Assembly: GCA_049889415.1 (NCBI GenBank)
Contig: JBMHDL010000006.1
Span: 248,001 to 312,000, forward strand
From: JAYQKL01 sp049889415
GTDB lineage: Bacteria; Pseudomonadota; Alphaproteobacteria; RS24
Length of the DNA stretch: 64,000 nucleotides
Direction: 5' to 3'
Shown: positions 17,070-25,177 of the stretch, piece after piece
Position numbering within the stretch: the stretch's first letter is position 1
Layout of the letters: the number at the start of each line of letters is the position of its first letter
Notes under the pieces: generated by a model
What the model was told of the DNA's origin: nothing
Seen by the model: the letters and a program-made list of their open reading frames with translations, nothing else
Databases searched by the model: none
Position numbers and translations under genes: made by a program

Positions 17070-17363
17070 TTATTTTTCTTCAAGTTTCCCAATGGCGTGC
17101 AGCCAAGGGTGAATTTCTGTGCGGGCGAATAATCCGGCCTTTGCATACGGGTCGGCTTCCGCCCAGTGTTCAGCTTCCTCGCGGCTGTCACATTCAAGAA
17201 CAATATGGCTCCCGATCATATCCTCGCCATCTTCACTCAGGTAAGGACCGGCAAATTTCATCATGCCGCTTGCTTTTAAGTAGGCCAAGTGTTTGTCGCG
17301 GTTGGCTTTGCGGATATGGAAGGCGTTGGGTTTGTCCCAACAAATCAAACTGTACAAAGCCAT
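17070..17363 (-). CDS. YciI family protein
   Basis: A 97-residue YciI-like (dimeric alpha/beta ferredoxin-fold) protein. Conserved features are the N-terminal MALYSLICWDKP strand, the central R/H-rich segment NRDKHLAYL, AGPYLSEDG and the final FARTEIHPW. The family is small and mostly uncharacterised; a few members act as enzymes. ATG at 17363 matches the family N terminus. It lies between gpsA and the EVE gene in a minus-strand run. Confidence 0.92.
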   Translation of the reverse strand: MALYSLICWDKPNAFHIRKANRDKHLAYLKASGMMKFAGPYLSEDGEDMIGSHIVLECDSREEAEHWAEADPYAKAGLFARTEIHPWLHAIGKLEEK

Positions 17364-17419
17364 GCTCAAACTCCTGTTACCCCGGCCAGCCCTCACTATA
17401 GCAAAAATCCGGTTTGAGA

Positions 17420-18448
17420 TTAACCCTCTCCGGTCACGGGACGTGCGAGCAGTTGCACAATCGCCTCATCCACGCCCAGCCGTCCGTCAACAATGTCGGC
17501 AATGGCTTGGCTGATGGGCATGTCAAGCTGGTGTTCTGCCGCCAGGGATTTGACGGCCTGAGCGCTGAGTGCCCCTTCGCTGACCGAATTGCGGGCGCCG
17601 AGAATATCCTTGATGTTTTGCCCCTCCCCTAGGGCGACACCGAGTGAAAAGTTGCGGGATGTCGTGCTGGAGCAGGTCAGGATGAGATCCCCCAGGCCGG
17701 ACAGTCCGGCCAATGTTTCGCGTTTTGCCCCAAGGGCGTCCCCGAGTCGGGTCATTTCGGCAAACCCCCGGGCGGTCAGTGCGGCGCGGGCGCTGTCGCC
17801 CAGCCCCTTGCCCTGTACAATGCCGCAGGCAATGGCCAGAATGTTTTTCACGGCACCGCCGATTTCCGCGCCAATGACATCATTGGACGGATAGGCGCGG
17901 AACCCGGGTTGCGACAGGGCGGCGGCCAGACTCTCACCGAACCCAGGATCATTGGCTGCCAGCGTGATCGCGGTCGGCAGGCCCATGGCGACATCGGTGG
18001 CGAAGCTTGGGCCTGACAAAACAGCAAGTCGACCCGGCTCCAGATGGTCTGCAGCCACTTCGGACATGAATCTCAAGCTGCTGCGCTCCACGCCTTTGGC
18101 ACACAGGGCAATCCCGCATTCCGGCGATAGGTGCGGTATCAGCTCGCTAAGAACAGAGCCGAGATGTTGCGCTGGAACGACCATCAAAATGGCTTGTCGG
18201 TCTGCCATGTCTGCAAGCTGCGACGTCGCCCGGACCGTATCCGGAAGTTTGATGCCTGGCAAAAAGAGGGGGTTTTCCTGCCGGGTGTTGATGGCGTTCA
18301 CCACATCCTCTTCCAGCGCCCACAACACCCCTTCGCAGCCGGCTCGGGCGACAATCGTCGCCAAGGCAGTGCCCCAGGCGCCGCCGCCGACAATGCCTAT
18401 TTTGGTAATGGTGCGCACGGAAATGGTGGTATCCTTGTGGTCGGTCAT
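17420..18448 (-). CDS. gpsA: Glycerol-3-phosphate dehydrogenase [NAD(P)+]
   Basis: Reduces dihydroxyacetone phosphate to sn-glycerol 3-phosphate for phospholipid synthesis. The NAD(P) fold GIVGGGAWGTALA lies near residue 20, followed by LSGPSFATDVAMGLPTAI, NVIGAEIGGAVKNILAIACG (as NDVIGAEIGGAVKN) and SGLGDLILTCSSTTSRNF. The ATG at 18448 gives 342 residues; the open frame extends to a GTG eleven codons upstream. The usual alphaproteobacterial neighbour tsaD is separated here by a divergent TetR gene and an AT-rich gap. Confidence 0.96.
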   Translation of the reverse strand: MTDHKDTTISVRTITKIGIVGGGAWGTALATIVARAGCEGVLWALEEDVVNAINTRQENPLFLPGIKLPDTVRATSQLADMADRQAILMVVPAQHLGSVLSELIPHLSPECGIALCAKGVERSSLRFMSEVAADHLEPGRLAVLSGPSFATDVAMGLPTAITLAANDPGFGESLAAALSQPGFRAYPSNDVIGAEIGGAVKNILAIACGIVQGKGLGDSARAALTARGFAEMTRLGDALGAKRETLAGLSGLGDLILTCSSTTSRNFSLGVALGEGQNIKDILGARNSVSEGALSAQAVKSLAAEHQLDMPISQAIADIVDGRLGVDEAIVQLLARPVTGEG

Positions 18449-18504
18449 GTGGTCAACTCCGGTCTCAGGCGTGGCGGACACTAATGGGCGGGGCGGGTGA
18501 AGAT

Positions 18505-18526
18505 TAAATAATCTGTTGATTATTTA
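18505..18526. promoter_or_regulatory. Inverted repeat, probable operator for the adjacent TetR regulator
   Basis: TAAATAATC and its exact reverse complement GATTATTTA are separated by TGTT, forming 9-bp arms in the gap between divergent gpsA and the TetR gene, 26 bases before the TetR ATG. The size and place fit an autoregulatory TetR operator that could also affect gpsA. Binding is inferred. Confidence 0.6.
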
Positions 18527-18551
18527 TCAGCTTCCGCAATATAACTACACG

Positions 18552-19181
18552 ATGCAGGATAACGACACACGCATTCGAAATCAAATCATTGAGGCGGCCA
18601 AAAGCCGTTTCTCGCATTATGGGTATTTTAAAACCACGATTGCGGAAATTGCCAAAGATTGCGACATGTCACCGGGCAATATTTACCGTTATTTCAAGGG
18701 CAAGCTGGAAATCGCGTCCGATATTACCCGCGCCGAGTCAATTGCCCAGGTGGAACGGTTGCGCCCGCTTATTGACTGCCAATATCGCTCGGCCCGTCAA
18801 AAATTGGAAGAGGTGATGTTCCATGAATTACGTAACACCTTCCACCGGCTTGAAAATAATGAAAAAGTGGTGGAACTTGTACAGCACGTGATGCATGAAC
18901 GCCCACGCTTGTTCGTTGATAGCCTGCGTCGGGAGCGTCGGGTGTTGGCCATTGTGCTTGAACATGGTCGCATGAGTGGTGAATTTGATGTTGATGACAT
19001 CAGCAAAACCGCCGCCACACTGCAGTCGGCGGCGATGAAATTTCGCTATCCGCAATTATTTACGCATCAAACGCTGGAGGATCTAGAGGAGGAACTGCAC
19101 AATCTGCTGGACCTGGTGCTCTCCGGTTTGATGCGGTCGGACCGCACGCTCAAAGCGGTAGAAATGAACGAAACCTTATAA
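18552..19181 (+). CDS. TetR-family transcriptional regulator
   Basis: A 209-residue repressor. The helix-turn-helix occupies residues about 8-54: IIEAAKSRFSHYGYFKTTI, then IAKDCDMSPGNIYRYFKGK. The rest is an alpha-helical ligand-binding and dimerisation domain rich in Arg, Glu and Leu, of the TetR C-terminal type; no ligand can be named. ATG at 18552 is used because the family motif starts a few residues later; the frame is open to a TTG at 18516 inside the operator-like repeat. It lies between gpsA and tsaD, which usually are adjacent in alphaproteobacteria. Confidence 0.92.
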   Translation: MQDNDTRIRNQIIEAAKSRFSHYGYFKTTIAEIAKDCDMSPGNIYRYFKGKLEIASDITRAESIAQVERLRPLIDCQYRSARQKLEEVMFHELRNTFHRLENNEKVVELVQHVMHERPRLFVDSLRRERRVLAIVLEHGRMSGEFDVDDISKTAATLQSAAMKFRYPQLFTHQTLEDLEEELHNLLDLVLSGLMRSDRTLKAVEMNETL

Positions 19182-19407
19182 ATATTTGTCATAATATGTA
19201 ACAATGACAAAATTATTTTTCTAATAATTCTTCCTTAAAAATATAAATATCTATTAATATCAGCACATTAACCTTGATTGTGCCTGTTGAAAAAATAATG
19301 AATAAATATTCAAATATTTATTGTTTTTTATTTTTAAATCTCTATATTAACAACTGTCAGCAGCTAAATGGCGGATGACATGAACTCCAAACCAAAAGGT
19401 TTAAGCA
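19182..19407. other. AT-rich intergenic region with 22-base inverted repeat
   Basis: This stretch is strikingly A/T-rich compared with its surroundings and holds no recognisable gene. Its clearest element is AATAAATATT (19301-19310) and its exact reverse complement (19313-19322) separated by CA, followed by a T-rich run. It could be an operator, a weak terminator for tetR, or a nucleoid-protein binding region. A possible -35/-10 pair (TTGTTT, 17 bases, ATATTA) follows the repeat and points to the small ORF at 19408. Confidence 0.4.
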
Positions 19408-19530
19408 ATGTTAAGACTTTTAGACATCGTGAAAAATTGGACCAGTGTTCCGGCCATCATCGCCGTTCTGCTCGCGGTTTACAGTGTCGCCCTGTTAACG
19501 GATGACACGCATATTTTGTCAGTATTGTAA
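19408..19530 (+). CDS. Putative 40-residue single-span membrane protein
   Basis: An ATG with an AAAAGGT ribosome-binding-site-like sequence 8 bases upstream opens a 40-codon frame ending in TAA. The product has an amphipathic/basic N terminus (MLRLLDIVKNW) then a hydrophobic segment PAIIAVLLAVYSVALL of about 16 residues and a short acidic tail. The base composition returns to coding-like GC in this ORF after the AT-rich gap, and a strong terminator follows 50 bases later, which supports a real short transcript. No family is recognised, so function is unknown. Confidence 0.5.
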   Translation: MLRLLDIVKNWTSVPAIIAVLLAVYSVALLTDDTHILSVL

Positions 19531-19581
19531 GTCTTTATCCAAAGCCGTAAAGGAACCCCTCCCTCCTACAGGCTTGTGATG

Positions 19582-19617
19582 AAACGCCGGCGGATCCCTC
19601 CCCCGCCGGCGTTTTTT
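19582..19617 (+). terminator. Strong rho-independent terminator
   Basis: AAACGCCGGCGG (19582-19593) pairs perfectly with CCGCCGGCGTTT (19603-19614) across a 9-base loop, and the arm continues into three more T residues. On the plus strand it ends the small-ORF transcript; it also abuts the tsaD stop, so it may act in both directions. Confidence 0.85.
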
Positions 19618-20711
19618 CATGCGTGCTCCGAACTGTCTGGAGCGGAAACGTCGTCCAACGGCCAACGCGCCCGGGGTGCTGTTCCCAAGCCGTCATTTTG
19701 ACCCCGCAAAAGCCGTTCTGCACCGGCCCAGGCAATCATGGCGGCATTATCAGTGCATAAATGTGCTGGGGCACAGGCAAGGGCAAACCCCATTTCTTGG
19801 CTGACGGCGGCAAGCCGGTCTCTGATATAGCTGTTGGCCGCGACACCGCCGGCCACCACAAGTTTTTTGACCGCACCGGGATGGTCGGTGTCAAACCGTC
19901 TCATGGCGTTTTGGCAGCGTTCGGCAAGACAGTCGGTTATGGCGGCCTGAAAGCTGGCGGACAGGTTGGCGATATCCGCCTGGGAGACGGGTTCCATGCT
20001 TTGCGCCCGTGTCCGCAGAGCGGTTTTGAGGCCTGAAAAGGAAAAGTTGCAGCTGCCGTCGTGACGTAACGGGCGCGGTAAATCGATGGCGGCGGCATCG
20101 CCTTTGGTGCCCCATTTTTCGATTTCAGGCCCGCCGGGATAACCAAGGCCAAGCAGTTTGGCGGCCTTGTCGAAGGCTTCGCCGGCGGCGTCATCTAAAG
20201 TGCTCCCATAGACCTCATAATCGCCGAGACCCCGGACATTGACAAGCTGGCAGTGTCCGCCTGAGACAAGCAGCAGCAGATAGGGGAACGTCATGTCCGG
20301 TTCGGGGCGCGTCAGTCTGATGGTCAACAGGTGTGCCTCAAGATGATTCACCGCGATGAGCGGCTTGCCACATGCCAGTGCCAGCGCCTTGCCAGTCACC
20401 AGACCGACCATGACCCCGCCGATCAGACCCGGACCGGCTGTGGCGGCAATTCCGTCAAGATCCGGCAGGCTGATCCGGGCTGCTTTCAACGCCTCTTCAA
20501 CCAGCCCGTCCAGCCGTGTGACATGGCTGCGAGCGGCGATTTCAGGCACAACCCCGCCAAAAGGTTCATGCTCCTCAATTTGTGAAAACACCATATTTGA
20601 CAGGATCTCGCCCCTGGGCGGCTCCGCCGGACGGTCTGCCTGCAGACGGATGACCGCCGCCGCTGTTTCATCGCAGCTGGTTTCAATCCCCAATACCGTC
20701 AAGTGTGTCAT
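19617..20711 (-). CDS. tsaD: tRNA N6-adenosine threonylcarbamoyltransferase (TsaD)
   Basis: Transfers threonylcarbamoyl to A37 of ANN-decoding tRNAs (t6A synthesis) with TsaB and TsaE, which are not in this window. The 364-residue ASKHA-fold protein begins VLGIETSCDETAAAV and contains AVNHLEAHLLTIRL (metal-binding HxxxH), LLLLVSGGHCQLV, YGSTLDDAAGEAFDK and VAGGVAANSYIRD. MtaB, encoded at 51.9 kb, methylthiolates the t6A product. Divergent from hemC with a 163-base control region. Confidence 0.97.
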   Translation of the reverse strand: MTHLTVLGIETSCDETAAAVIRLQADRPAEPPRGEILSNMVFSQIEEHEPFGGVVPEIAARSHVTRLDGLVEEALKAARISLPDLDGIAATAGPGLIGGVMVGLVTGKALALACGKPLIAVNHLEAHLLTIRLTRPEPDMTFPYLLLLVSGGHCQLVNVRGLGDYEVYGSTLDDAAGEAFDKAAKLLGLGYPGGPEIEKWGTKGDAAAIDLPRPLRHDGSCNFSFSGLKTALRTRAQSMEPVSQADIANLSASFQAAITDCLAERCQNAMRRFDTDHPGAVKKLVVAGGVAANSYIRDRLAAVSQEMGFALACAPAHLCTDNAAMIAWAGAERLLRGQNDGLGTAPRARWPLDDVSAPDSSEHA

Positions 20712-20805
20712 CAGCTTTCAGCCTCTTGCCATTTGGCCGTTTCCCGCTAGCTTGATTTGCAGATTGAGCGCATAAGCAAACAGGATTAGCTTTTATGTAG
20801 CGGAA

Positions 20806-20835
20806 TTGTGCCTTTGTGCCAAATGGTCTTATGAT
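20806..20835 (+). promoter_or_regulatory. Putative promoter of the hemC-hemD-mic60-hemY operon
   Basis: TTGTGC (20806-20811) and TATGAT (20830-20835) with an 18-base spacer lie about 40 bases before hemC. The -10 is a close match to sigma-70; the -35 is weaker. Confidence 0.4.
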
Positions 20836-20874
20836 GAAGGGGGCTGATGAAATGGGGGATCCCGAGAGCGGCAG

Positions 20875-21876
20875 ATGACAGAAAGAATCAGAGTTGGAAC
20901 CCGTCGGTCACCTCTGGCTTTGGCCCAGACCACGCAATTTGTTGAGAAATTGTGCGCCTATCATGATTGGGACCGCGCCTGCGTGGAGATTGTTGGCCTG
21001 TCCACAAAGGGCGATGAAATACTTGACCGCAGCCTGACTGAAATCGGCGGAAAGGGTCTGTTCACGCAAGAGCTTGAACACGGGCTGCTGAATGATGAGC
21101 TTGATTTTGCCGTGCATTCCCTGAAAGACCTGCCGACACAGATGCCGGATGGTTTGACGCTTGGCTGTATTCCTGAACGCGAAGACCCGCTTGATGTCCT
21201 GATAACAGCCAGTACGCCCAACCAAGGTCAGATGGCCGGCGGATTGAATGTATTGACCAAAGGTGCGGTTTTGGGGTCGGCGTCGCTGCGGCGCATCGCC
21301 CAGATCAAGGCGGCCCGGCCTGATATCATCGCCCGCCCGCTGCGGGGTAATATTGCGACCCGCATCACCAAACTGTCCGGAGAGGGGCCGGATGGACCGC
21401 AGGCGACCTTGTTGGCGGCGGCCGGGCTGAACAGGATGCGGCGTGCGGACCCTGATTTCGACGCCGCCATCCAGATGACGAATGGCGCCGCCCTGCATTA
21501 TGAACCGTTGTCACCGGAGGTGATGCTGCCGGCGCCGGGGCAAGGGGCGCTGGGCATCCAATGCCGTCCGGGAGATGATGTTATGTTGGAGCGGTTACAG
21601 CCTTTGGACTGTCGGCTTACACGCGCCGCAGTTGTAGCCGAGCGGGCCTATCTTGCCGGTCTGGAAGGCTCGTGCCGAACCCCGATTGCTGCGCTGGCAA
21701 CAATGCGGGGAGATCAGCTTGAGCTTCAGGCCAAATTGCTGGCGGTTGACGGATCTGAGTGCCATGCCGTCGTCGCCTCTGCCCCGCTGGCGGATGCGCA
21801 TGACCTCGGGCATGAAGCGGCGGCGGCGGCCAGAGCGGAAAAACCGCATCTGTTGCCGCAATCCGCCAAGGGCTGA
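20875..21876 (+). CDS. hemC: Porphobilinogen deaminase (hydroxymethylbilane synthase)
   Basis: Polymerises four porphobilinogens into hydroxymethylbilane, the third common step of tetrapyrrole synthesis. The 333-residue protein shows GTRRSPLALAQT at the N terminus, HSLKDLPTQMPDGL, LGSASLRRIAQ and the dipyrromethane-cofactor cysteine in GSCRTPIAA (Cys267). It heads a four-gene run hemC-hemD-mic60-hemY in which only 3 bases separate hemC and hemD. The haem product is used by the cytochrome c and Sdh systems also encoded in this window. Confidence 0.98.
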   Translation: MTERIRVGTRRSPLALAQTTQFVEKLCAYHDWDRACVEIVGLSTKGDEILDRSLTEIGGKGLFTQELEHGLLNDELDFAVHSLKDLPTQMPDGLTLGCIPEREDPLDVLITASTPNQGQMAGGLNVLTKGAVLGSASLRRIAQIKAARPDIIARPLRGNIATRITKLSGEGPDGPQATLLAAAGLNRMRRADPDFDAAIQMTNGAALHYEPLSPEVMLPAPGQGALGIQCRPGDDVMLERLQPLDCRLTRAAVVAERAYLAGLEGSCRTPIAALATMRGDQLELQAKLLAVDGSECHAVVASAPLADAHDLGHEAAAAARAEKPHLLPQSAKG

Positions 21877-21879
21877 ACC

Positions 21880-22611
21880 ATGTCGGACGGGCCCTATATC
21901 CTGATTACACGCCCCAGACAGGATGCGGAACTTTTGGCTGGCAAACTTTCGGATTTGGGATATTTGCCGCTGCTCTGGCCGTTGATTGAGATCCATAACC
22001 GCCTGCCTCCACAGGAGCTGGATATCAGGAAAAATGACGTCTATGCCTTTACAAGCGCCAATGGTGTGCGTGCGGCCGTAGCGGCACAGTTGCCGATACG
22101 GCCCTCCTATGCCGTTGGCCCCGCCACATTGGAAGCGTGCAAGCGGGCGGGTTTTCCGGCCCAAGCCGCCGACGGGGATGTGGTGTCCCTCACGGCATAC
22201 ATTCTCAAGGCGGCGCCGACCGGTCGCATTCTACATTTGTCGGGGCGTGATTTGGCCGGTAATCTGTGCGCTGGTCTGACCGAGGGCGGGTTGCAGGCTG
22301 AGAACATCCCGCTCTATACCGCCGTGGCCCAGACCGACATGCCGCAGGACATAAGACAGGCCGCGGCGCAGACCGCCATAAAAGCCGTCATGCTTTATTC
22401 CAAACGCAGCGCTTCCATCTTTTGCGACCGCGTTGCGGACCAGAACATGAACGACAGATTTCAGGATGCCACATTCTACTGCTTGTCTGCAGGTGTTGCC
22501 GACATTCTCGAGGCGCGCGGTTTTGATCGGTGCCGTGTCGCCGCGAACCCGACTGAGTCAGCTTTGCTGGACCGGCTGACGGAAGACGCACCCGGTTTGC
22601 CCGGTTCATAA
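21880..22611 (+). CDS. hemD: Uroporphyrinogen-III synthase
   Basis: Closes hydroxymethylbilane into uroporphyrinogen III. The family has low sequence conservation; here the supporting features are the N-terminal ILITRPRQDAELLA, YAFTSANGVRA, YAVGPATLEACKRAG and position directly after hemC. Length (243 residues) is normal. It starts 3 bases after the hemC stop. Confidence 0.93.
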   Translation: MSDGPYILITRPRQDAELLAGKLSDLGYLPLLWPLIEIHNRLPPQELDIRKNDVYAFTSANGVRAAVAAQLPIRPSYAVGPATLEACKRAGFPAQAADGDVVSLTAYILKAAPTGRILHLSGRDLAGNLCAGLTEGGLQAENIPLYTAVAQTDMPQDIRQAAAQTAIKAVMLYSKRSASIFCDRVADQNMNDRFQDATFYCLSAGVADILEARGFDRCRVAANPTESALLDRLTEDAPGLPGS

Positions 22612-22679
22612 AACCCATTCCAGAAACCCCTCAAATCGGGTTATCCTATTGGCAGATAAATCAGCTCCGGACTTGCGGT

Positions 22680-23795
22680 ATGGCTCAAAAAGGAAACAGG
22701 CGGAAGACGCCCGATGCGAAAGCTGAAACCAAGCCTGAAATTTTGACCCCTGAAAAATCGGATGGGCGAACGTCACATTTGGGGGAGGACGATACAGGCT
22801 CGACACCCCCGCCGATTATTGACGTCAAGGCAGGCCGGTTTGGTGCCGGTTTGGCGGGCCTTGGGGCTGGTTTGTTTGCCGGGGCTCTGGCCGGTGGGCT
22901 GGTATTTGTGAGCCTTCATCTGCTTGACCCGGCGGGTGGCAAAAGGGAAACAGCCAACCGTTTTGAGGGTTTGGACGCCCGCATCGTTTCTTTGGAACGG
23001 CAGGAAGAGCGCGTGGCGGCAGCTTTAGCCTTGATTGTGGAAAGTGAAGCGCGTCTGTCTGGTCTTGAGGATGGCGTCAACGCCTTGTCTGATGATTTGG
23101 GTGATGGAACCCTGTCACGGCTTGATCAGGCGGAGCGTGCGGTTGCCGGGTTGACCGACCGGCTCGCGGATCTTGAGTCTGCCTATGCTGGCCTTACAAC
23201 GGTCGCCCGGTCCGGTGATGTTGGGCAATCCCTGCCGCTTTCCCTCATGCGGCCGGCCCTGGTGTCAAATTTGTCGCAAGCCGTTTTTGCGGGGCGTCCG
23301 TTTGCTCTGGAACTTGCGGCTGTCAGCCGGCAATTTCCGGATGCGGCGCAGGCCTTGTCCGGTGCGCTCGGCGCTTATGCCAAAACCGGCCTGCCGCCGC
23401 GGCACAAAATCAGGCAGGATTTTCTCATCACCGTGCCGCAAGTCATGGCGGATTTGCGACGGCAGGAGGCAGACGGGCCTTGGGCGCGGCTGTTGGCCGA
23501 CCTGTCCGGGATTTTGCGAATCAGGCGGCTGGATGCCGCTTCGGGAACCGACGCCCGCTCGATCCTTTTGCAAATTGAAAGCCTGATGAAAACGGACCCG
23601 CCCAATGCCCTGCCACAGGCTCTGGATTTGCTTGAAAAGCTTCCTGAAGACATACAAGCCGGTCTGGCGGAGGGGTCGGCAGCGCTTGCGGCCCATGTTG
23701 CAGCCGACAGGCTTTTGAACGAGTTGTCCGCACAGATCAGCACCATCAGCCAGACCGATACATTGGCAGACGGCCGGAAAGGGACGACACCATGA
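22680..23795 (+). CDS. Mic60/mitofilin-like inner-membrane protein
   Basis: A 371-residue protein with a charged, disordered N-terminal 50 residues, one glycine-rich transmembrane segment (about 53-82, GAGLAGLGAGLFAGALAGGL) and a long coiled-coil region (about 95-170) facing the periplasm, then a helical C-terminal domain. This layout and its place between hemD and hemY match the alphaproteobacterial homologues of Mic60/mitofilin (COG4223), which shape inner-membrane invaginations. Its stop overlaps the hemY start by 4 bases (ATGA). Assignment rests on architecture and synteny more than on motifs. Confidence 0.8.
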   Translation: MAQKGNRRKTPDAKAETKPEILTPEKSDGRTSHLGEDDTGSTPPPIIDVKAGRFGAGLAGLGAGLFAGALAGGLVFVSLHLLDPAGGKRETANRFEGLDARIVSLERQEERVAAALALIVESEARLSGLEDGVNALSDDLGDGTLSRLDQAERAVAGLTDRLADLESAYAGLTTVARSGDVGQSLPLSLMRPALVSNLSQAVFAGRPFALELAAVSRQFPDAAQALSGALGAYAKTGLPPRHKIRQDFLITVPQVMADLRRQEADGPWARLLADLSGILRIRRLDAASGTDARSILLQIESLMKTDPPNALPQALDLLEKLPEDIQAGLAEGSAALAAHVAADRLLNELSAQISTISQTDTLADGRKGTTP

Positions 23796-25177
23796 GGCGG
23801 CTTTTGCTGACACTTGGCCTGCTGACCCTGGTTGGTCTGGCCGCCGTCTGGGTGGGGCGCCGTCCCGGTTCCGCTACATTTGTCTGGCAGGGCTATGAAG
23901 TGCAGGCCCCAATCGCGCTGTTTTTTTTGGGTTTTGTGCTTGTCCTTTTCATTACGGTGCAGGTGGTATTGGGGCTGCGATGGCTGATGGCGTGGCCGCA
24001 ACGCCATCAGCGGAACAAGCGCAACCGCCTGCAGAAAGACACAACCGACGCCGTAGCTGTTGGCCTGATGGCCTTGTCAGATGGCCGGGCGGATGAGGCT
24101 GCCCGGGCCGCAGTGAAGGCCCGGCGCGCCTTGCCCGAGGCCGGGCTGTCTTTGATGCTGTCGGCGCAGGCCGCCCGTTTGAACGGCGATTATGCTGAAG
24201 AGGAAAGCTATTATAGGCGCATGCTGGACGCACCGGCCTATGCACAGGAGAAGCAGACAGGCATTATGGGCCTGCGCGGGCTGCTCAGACTGGCCACGGA
24301 ACAGGGCAACATGAATGACATCCGGACCCATGCCTTGCGGGCGTTGGATCTGGAGTCAAAAACGGATTGGGCCATGGAGGCAATGTTCCAGCTTGAGGCC
24401 CGCAATAGGGCGTGGGGCAAAGCCCGCCATTGGTTGCGGCAGATCAGCCGCAACGGGTTTGTTGAAAAGCCTGAATACAACCGCCGTATGGCGGTTTTGT
24501 TGGTGGCGGAGTCCGAGGTGCTGGGACAAAGCAAGCGGCCCGAAGACCGGCAAAAAGCAATCAAACATATGGCGCAGGCGGTGAAGCTTGCGCCGGATTT
24601 CGTACCTGGATACAGGCTCGCGGCAAGCCTGCTTGCAGGTGCGGGCGCCGGTCAGAAGAGAAACTTTGCAACCCGGATTGAAAAAGCCTGGAAACGCCGG
24701 CCGCACCCGGAGCTCGTTGCGGCTTATCAAATGCTTTATCCGGGCCGCTCAGCGGTACAGAAACTCAAGGCTGTCCAGAAACTTGTGGCGCCCTGCCGGC
24801 AGCATCCTGAAAGCCTCCTGGCTTTAGCGCAGGCGGCGGTCACAGCCAAAAGATGGAGCCTGGCCCGCGTGATGCTGGAAAATGAGTTGCCGGGACAACA
24901 GGATCCCGCCCGGCTTGACCGGCGCTATCACCGGCTGATGGCTGACCTTGAAAGCGGTGAAAATCTGGATGAAGCCGCCGCTCGACAATGGCTCGACAAG
25001 GCGCTGTCGGCACCCCATGAGCCGACCTGGTTCGGCCCGTCCGGCCAGCGGGGCAGCTGGCAGGCCGTGTGTCCGCAAACGGGTGCATTTGATGCCTATG
25101 AATGGCTGGAAAATGTACCCGTGGACAGCAGCGGAACCGAAGCGACAGCCGTCGCGGTCGCCGGGGCTAGAAGCTGA
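23792..25177 (+). CDS. hemY: HemY N-terminal domain protein (TPR-like inner-membrane protein)
   Basis: A 461-residue protein with two N-terminal transmembrane segments (about 3-22 and 43-66) and a cytoplasmic/periplasmic alpha-solenoid of TPR-like helices. The HemY-N family is found at the end of haem operons in many proteobacteria and is not the protoporphyrinogen oxidase that also carries this name; its function is unclear. The start overlaps the preceding gene (ATGA), and the last 11 bases overlap the convergent outer-membrane barrel gene. Confidence 0.85.
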   Translation: MRRLLLTLGLLTLVGLAAVWVGRRPGSATFVWQGYEVQAPIALFFLGFVLVLFITVQVVLGLRWLMAWPQRHQRNKRNRLQKDTTDAVAVGLMALSDGRADEAARAAVKARRALPEAGLSLMLSAQAARLNGDYAEEESYYRRMLDAPAYAQEKQTGIMGLRGLLRLATEQGNMNDIRTHALRALDLESKTDWAMEAMFQLEARNRAWGKARHWLRQISRNGFVEKPEYNRRMAVLLVAESEVLGQSKRPEDRQKAIKHMAQAVKLAPDFVPGYRLAASLLAGAGAGQKRNFATRIEKAWKRRPHPELVAAYQMLYPGRSAVQKLKAVQKLVAPCRQHPESLLALAQAAVTAKRWSLARVMLENELPGQQDPARLDRRYHRLMADLESGENLDEAAARQWLDKALSAPHEPTWFGPSGQRGSWQAVCPQTGAFDAYEWLENVPVDSSGTEATAVAVAGARS

